Source of the DNA: Pseudaminobacter soli (ex Li et al. 2025)
GTDB lineage: Bacteria > Pseudomonadota > Alphaproteobacteria > Rhizobiales > Rhizobiaceae
Direction: 5' to 3'
DNA: 64,000 nt
Assembly: GCF_003012705.1 (NCBI RefSeq)
Contig: NZ_PXYL01000001.1
Coordinates: 124,001 to 188,000, forward strand
The position numbers and the translations under genes are program-made. The notes under the pieces are model-generated. The model made no database searches and was not told where the DNA came from. It saw nothing but the letters and a program-made list of their open reading frames with translations. This document shows, in pieces, positions 52,588-60,716 of this stretch; position 1 is the stretch's first letter, and every line of letters starts with the position of its first letter.

Positions 52588-53040
52588 ATGACATTCATGT
52601 CCAATCTGGGCATTCGAGCCTATGCGGGTGCGAGCGACCGGGACCGACTGCTCGAAATCTGGCTAACCGCGTCGCAAGTCGGCCATCCTTTCCTCGGCGA
52701 GGCCGATCTTTCGGCCCAGATGCAGCTCGTCCGGGACACCTACCTGCCGCAAGCCGAGAACTGGGTGGCTGTCGTAGAGGGGCAGCCAGCCGGCTTTATC
52801 GGATTGCTCGATAGCTTCATCGGTGGGCTTTTCATCGATCCGGCTTTCCATGGCTGCGGCATCGGCAAAAGCCTGGTGCTTCACGCGGCGCAACTGAAGG
52901 GTGCGCTCGACGTTGAGGTCTATGCGGACAATCGCGATGCATGCGTGTTCTACCGCCGCATCGGGTTCGCAGAGACCGCCCGGCACGCGCGGGATGACGA
53001 GGGCCGTCCGCTGGCCATCGTCCGCATGCACAGGCCGTGA
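52588..53040 (+). CDS. GNAT family N-acetyltransferase
   Basis: A 150-residue acetyltransferase. The acetyl-CoA site (FIDPAFHGCGIGKSLV, about residues 78-93) and the typical end segment VYADNRDACVFYRRIGFAETA (about 112-132) are clear. This resembles the YjaB-like group; the acceptor is unknown. AAGGA lies 8 bases before ATG 52588. A strong hairpin follows. Confidence 0.88.
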   Translation: MTFMSNLGIRAYAGASDRDRLLEIWLTASQVGHPFLGEADLSAQMQLVRDTYLPQAENWVAVVEGQPAGFIGLLDSFIGGLFIDPAFHGCGIGKSLVLHAAQLKGALDVEVYADNRDACVFYRRIGFAETARHARDDEGRPLAIVRMHRP

Positions 53041-53047
53041 CGAACTC

Positions 53048-53076
53048 TGGCCGGGGGACATTTGCGCCCCCGGCCA
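53048..53076 (+). terminator. Hairpin after the GNAT gene
   Basis: TGGCCGGGGG and CCCCCGGCCA form a perfect 10-bp stem around ACATTTGCG, 7 bases after the stop. T-rich sequence (TCTTTATC) begins about 7 bases later, so it probably works as a terminator. Confidence 0.6.
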
Positions 53077-53147
53077 AGATGCCTCTTTATCGACACGCTC
53101 ATCAGGGTAGAGTGCAGGCTTGATTGAGCGCGATTTGCCGGAGTGCC

Positions 53148-56100
53148 ATGCTGGCCCGAATTTTTGTTTTTGTGGGCGGATTGATCGTGCTGGCGCTCAC
53201 CGCTGCGCTGGTGGCTCCCTATTTCATCGACTGGACGCCCTACCGCGCCGATTTTGAGCGCGAGGCCAGCGTCATTCTCGGCCGCAAGGTCACCGTTCAG
53301 GGTGCGGCTACAGCGCGCCTTCTGCCTTTCCCGTCCGTCACGTTTTCCGACGTTTCCGTCGGTGCCTCGGCCGGTGGCGCGCCGGCCATGACAGTCGAAA
53401 AATTCTCGATGGATGCAGAGCTTGCGCCCTTCATGAGGGGCGAACTGCTGATCTTCGACATGCGGCTGGTGCGGCCCAAGGCCGTGATCGACATTGCCGG
53501 CGACGGCACGGTGGATTGGGCGATGCGGCCGTCCTCGCCCGTCGATCCCAAGCGCATCGCGCTTGAAAAGCTGACCGTCAGCGACGGACAGGTCACCATC
53601 CGCCACGCCGCCAGCGGGCGCGAGCACCGCCTCTCGGATATCAACACGGAAATCTCGGCAAAATCGCTGGCCGGACCTTGGCGCGCCAATGGCTCGATGC
53701 TGGTCGACGGCATGCGCACGGCAATTTCCGCCACGACCGGCTCGCTGGACGAGAATGGCCAGCTGCGCATCAAGGTGAAGGCCGATCCCGAGCTCTATCC
53801 GGTCGGTATCGAGGCCGACGGCAATGCCCGCATCGAAAAAGGCGCAGCGCTCTATTCTGGTCAGTTCCGGATCGCCGGCCGGGAGCGCACGCCCGACAAG
53901 CTGCGCGGCAGCAATGGCGAGCTGGTGAAGGCGCCCGGCCTGACGCCCGAGCCGGGCTTCAGGCTGAACGGCAACTTCGCGCTCGACCACAAGAAGCTCA
54001 GTATCGACAGTTTCCGTTTCGAGACCGGACCTCTCGACAACCCCTATACCGCCGACGGCACAGCCCTGGTCGATCTCGGCGCCCAGCCGCGCTTTTCTAT
54101 CGAGGCCAAGGGTGCGCAGGTGCGCTTCGACGAGGCCGTCGCCGGCAGCGAGGCGGGGGCAGGGCTGACGCTGGCCGAGCGCATTTCGGCGCTCGAAAAG
54201 ACACTTGCGGATTTGCCCAAGCCGACGATCCCCGGCAGCGTGGAGGTGAACCTGCCGGCCATCGTGGCCGGCGACACCACGGTGCGCGACGTGCGGCTTT
54301 CCGCCGAACCCGCCGATGGCGGCTGGACAGTGAAGTCGCTGGCCGCGATGCTGCCTGGCCGCGCGACGCTGGAGGCCGACGGTTTCCTGCGCACGGGACG
54401 GGATTTCGGCTTCAAGGGTTCCCTGCTGCTCGCGGTCAGTCAGCCGTCCGGCTTTGCCGCCTGGGTTGCGTCCGACGTCGACGAGGCCATTCGCCGCCTG
54501 CCGGCCGCCGGCTTCAAGGCGAAGGTCGACATGACCGAGCAGCGCCAGAGCTTCGATGATCTCGAACTGGTGCTCGGCAAGGCAAAGTTTCGCGGCAATA
54601 TCGACAGCCGGCAGCCGTCCGACATGCGGCCTTCGGTAGCGCTCAAGCTCGAAGGCGATGCGCTGGATGTGGATGGGCTTTCGGCTTTTGCCTCGCTCTT
54701 CGTCAGCGACAAGGGCGCCAATCGCTTCGCTGACCGCGACCTCGATTTCGACATCAAGGCAGGACCGGTGTCTGCCGGCGGGCTGACCGCGGACAAGGTC
54801 GACACGGAGCTTCGCTTGCGCAACGGTCTTCTGGAGATCGACCGGCTGTCGGTCGAGGGACTGGCCGGTGCCTCGCTAAGTACAACCGGTCGGATCAAGG
54901 ATTTTCCCAAAAGCCCGACCGGCAAGCTGGATGCCTCGATTGTTGCCGTCGATCTTGCGCCGCTGATCCGGCTCGCGGCCGAACACTATCCCGACAATTC
55001 GCTGCTTGGCGAACTCGACGTCCGAGCCGGTGCGCATCAAGGGCTGTTCGAGGACGCGCGCATCGATTTCGCCGCCAACGCCGCCGCCAATGACGATGGC
55101 AGCACGGGCATGACGATAAGCCTGCAGGGCACTGCCGGCGGCTCGGCGATCTCGGCGTCTCTGGACGGAAAGGGTCATCTGGATACGCTCACCGAAGCGC
55201 CGCTGTCCCTTTCGTTCTCGGCGAAAAACAGCGATGCCACCGCGCTTCTGGCGCTGACAGGTCTGCCGACGCTGCCGCTGGGATTGACCGGCGCAGGCGA
55301 ACTTTCGCTCAATGCGAAAGGCACGCTGGCGGATGGGCTTGAAACCGCATTCAGCCTGAGCGGCGAAGGGTTTTCGGCCAAGTTCGATGGCACGACGAGT
55401 TTTGGCGACGAGCGCATGCGGGCCAAGGGAAAAGCCACCCTTGAAGCCGAGGATATCGAGCCCTGGCTGATCACCACGGGTTTCGGCCTGCCCGGAATGG
55501 GCATGGGGATGCAAGCCGCGCTTACCGCCGATGCGGATTACGCAGACGGCCTGCTGGTGCTGGATAATCTCGACGGCGCCGTCAACGAAGGCTCGGTGTC
55601 GGGCGCGATCAATGTCCAGGTGAAGAATGGCGTGCCGCAGCTGACGGGCGCGTTGGCGCTCGACGAGCTCAACCTCGAGCCCTCGATCGCCATGGTGCTC
55701 GGCGCGCAGGCTGTTGCGCCGACCGGCAAGAAATGGTCGTCGGTGCCGTTCCAGTCGAAGCCGCTGCTGCCCTTTGCCGCCAATCTGGACCTAAGTGTGG
55801 GCTCGGTGTCGGCCATCGGCGAGGCAACTGCCCGCGATGCCAAGATGGCGCTGAAGCTCGACGAAGAAGGCTTGCGCCTTTCCGACGTCCACGCCGGGCT
55901 CTTCGGCGGCAAGCTGGACGGGCTGCTCGAGCTCAGGAACGACGGCGGCACCGGCCTGTTTTCCGGCCAAATGAAACTCGACGGCGCCGATCTTGCGGCG
56001 GCGCTGCCCGGGACCGGGCTTGCCGGTCACGCCGACATCGCCTCCTCGCTGACGGCGAACGGCAAATCGGTCGACGGACTGGTGGCATCGCTGTCGGGTT

Positions 56101-57080
56101 CGGGCACGGCCACGCTGAAGGACCTCGTCGTCCCGGCGGTCAATCCGAATGCACTGCCGGCGCTGATTGCCAAGGCCGACGAGATGGGCCGCGACATCAC
56201 TGCTGCGCGGACCGCGGGTTTTGCGCCGGAAATCGTGTCGGCGGGCGGCTTCAAGACGAACGAGACCGACATCGCCTTTTCAGTGGCAGGTGGGGTGCTG
56301 CGCGCGCCGCCGTTCAGCTTCGAGACGCCGGCGGTGAAGCTCTCCACCGATCTCCGCGCCGACCTCAATGCCGGCACGATCGCGGCGGACGGCCAGATCG
56401 CCTATGCGCCCGGCGACGAGGCGCTGGTGGGCTCCGAGCCGAGCCTGCGCTTCAGCCTGTCAGGCACGCCGTCTGCGCCTGAGCGCAAGCTGGACAGCGA
56501 TCCGCTAACGCAATTCCTCACCCAGCGCGCGCTGGAGCGCGAGCAGGCGCGCGTTGAGGCGATGCAGGCCGCCGTGCTCGAAAAGCAGCGCCTGCGCCGC
56601 GAGGCGCGCTATTACACCGTGCTCCAGCAGGAGCGCGAACGCGCTGCCGAGGAGCTGCGCCGCCAGCAGGAGGAGGCGAGGCTGAAGGCCGAAGCCGAGG
56701 CAAAGGCACGCGCCGAAGAGGAAGCCAGGGCTAAGGCCGAGGCGCAAGCAGAGGCGAAAGCCAAGGCTGAGGCGGAAGCCAAAGCTGCCGCAGAAGCGCG
56801 CCGCGCCGCCGAACAGGCCGCGGCCGTACAGCGGGCCGAAGAAGCCCGGCAGAAGGCCGAAGCGGAAGCCAAGGCACGCGCCGAAGCCGAGGCGGCTGCC
56901 AGGGCCAAGACCGAAAGGGAAAAGGCGGAAGAAGCCGAGAAGAATGCGGAGCCGGCCCCGATCATCGAGCGTGTGCCTTTGCCGCCGCCAGCCCGGCCAA
57001 ACGCGCCTGCGGCAGGGTCAAAGACCTTCGATCCGGACTCGATCGAGAACCTTCTGCGCACGCTGGACAATGGCGGCTAG
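53148..57080 (+). CDS. AsmA family protein with a TolA-like C-terminal helix
   Basis: A 1310-residue protein. A membrane helix lies at about residues 3-25 (RIFVFVGGLIVLALTAALVAPYF). The AsmA N-terminal domain and then the long repeating beta domain (to about 1110) follow, with AsmA-2 type motifs near the end. AsmA proteins bridge the periplasm and help phospholipids reach the outer membrane. From about residue 1127 to 1268 the sequence turns into a charged helix built of KAEAEAKA-type units, much like the middle of TolA, followed by a Pro-rich tail and FDPDSIENLLRTL. Confidence 0.88.
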   Translation: MLARIFVFVGGLIVLALTAALVAPYFIDWTPYRADFEREASVILGRKVTVQGAATARLLPFPSVTFSDVSVGASAGGAPAMTVEKFSMDAELAPFMRGELLIFDMRLVRPKAVIDIAGDGTVDWAMRPSSPVDPKRIALEKLTVSDGQVTIRHAASGREHRLSDINTEISAKSLAGPWRANGSMLVDGMRTAISATTGSLDENGQLRIKVKADPELYPVGIEADGNARIEKGAALYSGQFRIAGRERTPDKLRGSNGELVKAPGLTPEPGFRLNGNFALDHKKLSIDSFRFETGPLDNPYTADGTALVDLGAQPRFSIEAKGAQVRFDEAVAGSEAGAGLTLAERISALEKTLADLPKPTIPGSVEVNLPAIVAGDTTVRDVRLSAEPADGGWTVKSLAAMLPGRATLEADGFLRTGRDFGFKGSLLLAVSQPSGFAAWVASDVDEAIRRLPAAGFKAKVDMTEQRQSFDDLELVLGKAKFRGNIDSRQPSDMRPSVALKLEGDALDVDGLSAFASLFVSDKGANRFADRDLDFDIKAGPVSAGGLTADKVDTELRLRNGLLEIDRLSVEGLAGASLSTTGRIKDFPKSPTGKLDASIVAVDLAPLIRLAAEHYPDNSLLGELDVRAGAHQGLFEDARIDFAANAAANDDGSTGMTISLQGTAGGSAISASLDGKGHLDTLTEAPLSLSFSAKNSDATALLALTGLPTLPLGLTGAGELSLNAKGTLADGLETAFSLSGEGFSAKFDGTTSFGDERMRAKGKATLEAEDIEPWLITTGFGLPGMGMGMQAALTADADYADGLLVLDNLDGAVNEGSVSGAINVQVKNGVPQLTGALALDELNLEPSIAMVLGAQAVAPTGKKWSSVPFQSKPLLPFAANLDLSVGSVSAIGEATARDAKMALKLDEEGLRLSDVHAGLFGGKLDGLLELRNDGGTGLFSGQMKLDGADLAAALPGTGLAGHADIASSLTANGKSVDGLVASLSGSGTATLKDLVVPAVNPNALPALIAKADEMGRDITAARTAGFAPEIVSAGGFKTNETDIAFSVAGGVLRAPPFSFETPAVKLSTDLRADLNAGTIAADGQIAYAPGDEALVGSEPSLRFSLSGTPSAPERKLDSDPLTQFLTQRALEREQARVEAMQAAVLEKQRLRREARYYTVLQQERERAAEELRRQQEEARLKAEAEAKARAEEEARAKAEAQAEAKAKAEAEAKAAAEARRAAEQAAAVQRAEEARQKAEAEAKARAEAEAAARAKTEREKAEEAEKNAEPAPIIERVPLPPPARPNAPAAGSKTFDPDSIENLLRTLDNGG

Positions 57081-57181
57081 GCCACGCGCGCCGTCCCCAA
57101 AAATCCATCGGCGCCAATGTCGGAATGAGCAGTTCGTCCGCGTCCTTAGGCCATCAATCGACCAGCTATTGGAGAACACGA

Positions 57182-57661
57182 ATGACTGCCGAAGCCACCT
57201 CGACCGCCGACCGCGAACTGGTTCTGACCCGCACCATCGATGCGCCGCGTGAAAAGCTCTTCCGCGCATGGACCGATCCGGAACTGCTCGTCCAGTGGTT
57301 CGCACCGCTGCCATGGACCACTGCCTCTGCAAAACTCGACGTGAGGCCAGGCGGCGGCAACGTGATCGTGATGCGCGACCCGGAAGGCAATGAATATCCG
57401 AACAGCGGCGTCTATCTCGAAGTGGTCGAGAACGAAAAGCTAGTCTTCACGGATGCCTACACGGCAGCTTGGGAGCCGTCGCAAAAGCCGTTCTTCACCG
57501 GCATCCTGACCTTTGAGGATCTGGGCGGCGGCAAGACCCGCTACACCGCGCGCGCCCGCCACTGGACGGTGGAGGATCGCGATGCGCACGAAAAGATGGG
57601 TTTTCATCAGGGCTGGGGCCAGTGCACCGACCAGCTCGCCGCGCTGGTGGCGAAGCTGTAG
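57182..57661 (+). CDS. SRPBCC (AHSA1-type) protein
   Basis: A 159-residue START-like protein. The opening strand LTRTIDAPREKLFRAWTDPELLVQWFAP (about residues 15-42) is the hallmark of the AHSA1 / activator of Hsp90 family in bacteria, and GILTFEDLGGGKTRYTARARHW is the second half. The fold holds a hydrophobic pocket; ligands are mostly unknown. In other genomes members sit beside ArsR regulators; none is here. GGAG lies before ATG 57182. The next gene is convergent, 24 bases away. Confidence 0.85.
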   Translation: MTAEATSTADRELVLTRTIDAPREKLFRAWTDPELLVQWFAPLPWTTASAKLDVRPGGGNVIVMRDPEGNEYPNSGVYLEVVENEKLVFTDAYTAAWEPSQKPFFTGILTFEDLGGGKTRYTARARHWTVEDRDAHEKMGFHQGWGQCTDQLAALVAKL

Positions 57662-57684
57662 TTCATAGAGAGGCCCTGAACCCG

Positions 57685-58404
57685 TTACGGGCGGAGCCAG
57701 ACGCGCAACCGCCCGATCGGTTCGAAGCCCGCTCGCAAAGCCATCGTCAGATCATCGCCGCGCTCATAACCCACCAGCGGAAGGCCGGGAAACTGTCTGG
57801 CGGCTTGGGCGATCAGCCCGCGCCAAAGGGATTCTGCAGGCATTCCGCACGAAAAGACATTGGAAAGGCCCACAACGCCTGCGGCGCGGTTCAGGATGCC
57901 ACCTCCGATTGGATTGCCTTCATCGAGAGCCAGCAGAAAGCGAATGTCCGGATTGGCGAGCAGGTTGGGGAGAAACGTGCGGGAAGATTCATCGATTTGG
58001 TCATTGCCTGACCAGGCGGCTTCCCAACGCTGCAGGTCTTCGCTGCTGTTTACCTGGTGCCACAGAGTGTCGTTGCCACTCGATGACCGGGCAGGGATGG
58101 GCACTGCGATCCAACTGGTCTCAAAGAGTACTTGGAAGCCGAACCTGCCAAGCTCAAGCCCGCAAAAACTGTCCTTCACTGCAAGGCCGCTTGGCCGGAG
58201 CTGGCTGAGATCGACGATGCATTGTTCCTGCTGATGGATTCCACCGGCAGTCAAAGTCACCGCGTCGGGATAGTAGGGCGGAGAGCCATGGCGCTGGACC
58301 CATATGTGGTCCAGAAACGCGCCGGGCTTGTGCCGCGCCGCGCAAACGGCATCGCACCACGCCGCGTTGTTGAATGCTGCTCTCGCCCACAAATCGGCCG
58401 ACAT
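57685..58404 (-). CDS. Uncharacterised GNAT-like protein
   Basis: A 239-residue protein that I cannot place firmly. The C-terminal half (FLLALDEGNPIGGGILNRAAGVVGL, then LVGYERGDDLTMALRAGFEPIGRLRVW) looks like an acetyltransferase fold without a clean acetyl-CoA loop. The N-terminal half, with DHIWVQRHGSPPYYPDAVTL, may be a second GNAT-like domain. ATG 58404 was chosen; a TTG at 58422 would overlap the ABM gene. It is the last gene of a minus-strand run. Confidence 0.6.
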   Translation of the reverse strand: MSADLWARAAFNNAAWCDAVCAARHKPGAFLDHIWVQRHGSPPYYPDAVTLTAGGIHQQEQCIVDLSQLRPSGLAVKDSFCGLELGRFGFQVLFETSWIAVPIPARSSSGNDTLWHQVNSSEDLQRWEAAWSGNDQIDESSRTFLPNLLANPDIRFLLALDEGNPIGGGILNRAAGVVGLSNVFSCGMPAESLWRGLIAQAARQFPGLPLVGYERGDDLTMALRAGFEPIGRLRVWLRP

Positions 58405-58418
58405 GATATCCCGTCGGT

Positions 58419-58706
58419 TCAACTCGTGATCACCACAGGTGTGGTGACGGTGCGGTTCTCGAAGCCGGCGATCAAGGGCCGCGCCTTGGCGATGGTGGCC
58501 TGAACCTGCGGCAGTGTCAGCGAGCCCTTGTGGCTGGCCTCGTCGTCCCAGACTTCGGTGATCCAGATAGAATCGTCGTCGGCCGGATCCAGCGCGATCA
58601 CATAGCTGATGCAGCCTGGCATCTTGGCGGTGCCGCCCTGCATGATGGCGATGAGCTCGTCGCGCTTGCCGGGCTGCGCGATCATCCTGCCGATCAATCC
58701 GTACAT
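58419..58706 (-). CDS. ABM-domain protein, putative quinol monooxygenase
   Basis: A 95-residue ferredoxin-like protein of the antibiotic biosynthesis monooxygenase group. MYGLIGRMIAQPGKRDELI opens it, and SIWITEVWDDEASHKGSL (about residues 46-63) is the typical second half. Members act without metals or cofactors on quinols or have no known substrate. AGGAGG stands just upstream of the ATG, which fixes the start. It lies 25 bases after the RHH gene. Confidence 0.88.
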   Translation of the reverse strand: MYGLIGRMIAQPGKRDELIAIMQGGTAKMPGCISYVIALDPADDDSIWITEVWDDEASHKGSLTLPQVQATIAKARPLIAGFENRTVTTPVVITS

Positions 58707-58731
58707 GATTGCCTCCTGCCTGTCGTCGGTG

Positions 58732-58965
58732 TCAGCTGCTGACCTGCAGCGCACCGCGTTTTGCCCAATCCAGCACGTGAAGCCGCAATGCGGAAGACAG
58801 GTTGGCCTCGCGCGGGCGCGTCGAGTCGATTTCGGCCACGAGCGCCGAAATCGGCATGCCGCGCTCGGCGGCAATGGTGACGAGGTCGTCGTAGAAGGGT
58901 TTTTCGAGCGAATAGCTGGTGCGGTGGCCGCGTATGGTCACCGAGCGCTTTTGCACCAGGCTCAC
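58732..58965 (-). CDS. Ribbon-helix-helix protein (RHH_4), GTG start
   Basis: A 77-residue protein. The RHH strand is KRSVTIRGHRTSYSLEKPFYDDL (about residues 6-28) and the helices follow, as in the RHH_4 family found in alphaproteobacteria. It may bind DNA as a dimer, but many RHH_4 proteins have no known target. GTG 58965 overlaps the stop codon of the DUF4169 gene (GTGA), so the two are translated together. Confidence 0.82.
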   Translation of the reverse strand: MSLVQKRSVTIRGHRTSYSLEKPFYDDLVTIAAERGMPISALVAEIDSTRPREANLSSALRLHVLDWAKRGALQVSS

Positions 58966-59174
58966 TTGTCGCCTTCTCCGGGCGGTGTCTTGTCCTTGGG
59001 ACTTTCGCGACGGTGGCCGTCGATGAAGCGAACCGCCTGCTCGGTCGCTAGGCGGTCGCGTTCTTTTTCCGCCTTGCTGCGGCCATGCAGGGCGCGGTTC
59101 TGTTCGGCCGCGCGCTCCTTCTCGGTGCGCGCTTTTTGCTTGCGGTGCTGGCGAAGGTTGACGATGTCCGCCAA
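58962..59174 (-). CDS. DUF4169 family protein, TTG start
   Basis: A 70-residue, strongly charged helical protein. It starts ADIVNLRQHRKQKAR, the DUF4169 signature, which requires the TTG at 59174 as start codon; a GGGGGG run precedes it by 2 bases. The remainder is Lys/Arg/Glu-rich (TEKERAAEQNR). No function is known. It lies 12 bases after sspB and overlaps the RHH gene. Confidence 0.8.
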   Translation of the reverse strand: MADIVNLRQHRKQKARTEKERAAEQNRALHGRSKAEKERDRLATEQAVRFIDGHRRESPKDKTPPGEGDK

Positions 59175-59186
59175 AGCCCCCTGCCT

Positions 59187-59726
59187 TTACTTCTTGCGGA
59201 AGGCGTCGAGCGAAACGACGTCTGCACCCTTGGCGGACGAGGCATCCTCTTCGGCCGGTTCGACCTGCTTGGCCTTCTTGCGGCCTTCGGCCTTGGTCGG
59301 CTGGATCTTGGCCGGGGCTTCGGCTTCTTCCGGCTCTTCCTCCTCGACGTCGTCCTGGATCACGTCGTCGGCCTTCACGTCGAACTCAAGCTCGAAATTG
59401 ACCGACGGGTCATAGAAGCCGCGCACGGCGGAGAAGGGGATTTCCAGCTTCTCGGGAATGTCCGAGAAGGACAGCCCGACCTCGAAGCCGGTTTCGGTAA
59501 CCTTGAGGTCCCAATACTGGAACTGGATGACGATCGTCATCTGATCCGGGTAGCGTTCGCGCAGGCGGCTGGAAATGCGCACGCCCGGCGCGCCGGTCAG
59601 GAAAGTGATGAAAAAATGATGGTTGCCCGGCAGGCCGGTGCGCGCGACTTCGGCCAGCACCTTGCGCATGACGCCGCGCAGGGCTTCCTGAGCCAGGATA
59701 TCGTAGCGGATGTGGTCTTCGGCCAT
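59187..59726 (-). CDS. SspB family protein, adaptor of ClpXP (alpha type)
   Basis: A 179-residue stringent starvation protein B homologue. The folded domain covers residues about 1-115 (DHIRYDILAQEALRGVMRKVL; LPGNHHFFITFLTGAPGVRIS). An acidic linker and then Lys-rich stretch follow, ending in the peptide VVSLDAFRKK, which docks on ClpX. SspB brings ssrA-tagged proteins to ClpXP. The tmRNA gene that makes this tag lies only 3 kb away. ATG 59726 gives the family N-terminus. Confidence 0.9.
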   Translation of the reverse strand: MAEDHIRYDILAQEALRGVMRKVLAEVARTGLPGNHHFFITFLTGAPGVRISSRLRERYPDQMTIVIQFQYWDLKVTETGFEVGLSFSDIPEKLEIPFSAVRGFYDPSVNFELEFDVKADDVIQDDVEEEEPEEAEAPAKIQPTKAEGRKKAKQVEPAEEDASSAKGADVVSLDAFRKK

Positions 59727-59867
59727 GTGCGGATGCGTTTCCGGTGAGTCGACTTTCTGCGTAGCTGTAATGAAGCTCGCCTCTATCGTAAACCGCATAT
59801 AGTGCGTGAGTGCAACATGGATAGAGCGTGTTGCAGCAACGCAAAGTTAGCGCAAGGTTAGCTTTGG
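59727..59867. other. Gap between sspB and the TetR gene
   Basis: 141 bases between two minus-strand genes; it should hold the sspB promoter. AT-rich near 59790-59810 (CGCATATAGTGCG contains a short palindrome). I see no firm -35/-10 pair or RNA gene. Confidence 0.3.
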
Positions 59868-60545
59868 TCAGGCCGTAGCTGAGGCTGGTTTCGCGGCCTC
59901 GACGCGGGGACGATATGCGCGCAGGAAGGTGCGCACTGCATTGCGCGCCGAGGTTTCCATTTCCGCTTCCGTCGGGGTTTCGCCAAGCAAAAGAGCAACT
60001 TGCAGGTCGGCGTTGATGAGCGCCAGGAATTGCCGGGCGGCAAGGTCGGGGTCTTCGACTTCCAGAAGGCCGGTATGCGCCAGCCGGGCGAAGCGGGCGG
60101 CCAGCGCCGACCAGGTTTTTAGCGGTCCCTCGTCGCGCCAGGTGGCGAACAATTCGGGATAGCGCTCGCCCTCGGTCTGGATCAGCTTGCGCAGGAATTT
60201 TCCGTCGCGGTTGCAGATGCAGTTCTGGTTGAGGCGGATGGCGAAGGCGACGAGTTCGGCCTCGAGGTCTTTCGGATGGTCGGGGAAGGTTGCCAGCGTC
60301 GCGAAGAGGCCCGCATTCATGCGGTCCGTTATGTCCTTCACCACGGCGAGGAACAGATTGTCCTTGTCGCCATGGTGATTGTACACGGTCTGGCGCGAGA
60401 CGCCCGCCTCCGCGGCGATCAGGTCGATATTGGCGCCTCCGAACCCCTCCTGACAGAACACGCGCGCGGCCGCCTCGAGGATCGAGGTGCGCTTGGCGGA
60501 ATGGCTGCGCGGGGCAGCGAAATGGGGGAACGGGTTTTCCTTCAT
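59868..60545 (-). CDS. TetR family transcriptional regulator
   Basis: A 225-residue repressor. The helix-turn-helix domain is at about residues 17-62 (KRTSILEAAARVFCQEGFGG, then AAEAGVSRQTVYNHHGDKDNLF). The C-terminal half carries the TetR_C type of ligand domain (LIQTEGERYPELFATW). It is divergent from a drug-efflux type MFS gene; a perfect palindrome in the shared region is its probable operator, so it likely represses both. ATG 60545 lies 30 bases before the palindrome. Confidence 0.9.
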   Translation of the reverse strand: MKENPFPHFAAPRSHSAKRTSILEAAARVFCQEGFGGANIDLIAAEAGVSRQTVYNHHGDKDNLFLAVVKDITDRMNAGLFATLATFPDHPKDLEAELVAFAIRLNQNCICNRDGKFLRKLIQTEGERYPELFATWRDEGPLKTWSALAARFARLAHTGLLEVEDPDLAARQFLALINADLQVALLLGETPTEAEMETSARNAVRTFLRAYRPRVEAAKPASATA

Positions 60546-60568
60546 TTGAAAAAATAAGATAGGTGTGG

Positions 60569-60597
60569 TTGACGAATTAGACAAGCGTGTCTAATTT
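60569..60597 (+). promoter_or_regulatory. Promoter of the MFS gene with a 22-bp TetR operator
   Basis: TTGACG (60569-60574) and TAATTT (60592-60597), 17 bases apart, form a good promoter toward the MFS gene. The spacer and -10 are covered by the perfect inverted repeat AATTAGACA-AGCG-TGTCTAATT (60575-60596). A bound repressor dimer would block polymerase. The MFS leader would be about 110 bases. Confidence 0.75.
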
Positions 60598-60716
60598 TCT
60601 GGACGTTCGTCGTCAATCCAGCCTGGGGAGGGAGCGGGACTGACGGCGTTTTGCATGCAGACATTGCCTGATCCTGCCGGATTGCGTTGCCGGCCTCACA
60701 TTCCGAAAGCTGCAAC

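Noticed and set aside
56530-56950. Repeat array or CRISPR-like region in the AsmA gene
   Set aside because: The repetition is a codon-level effect of Ala/Glu/Lys-rich protein repeats in one open frame, without spacers or constant repeats.
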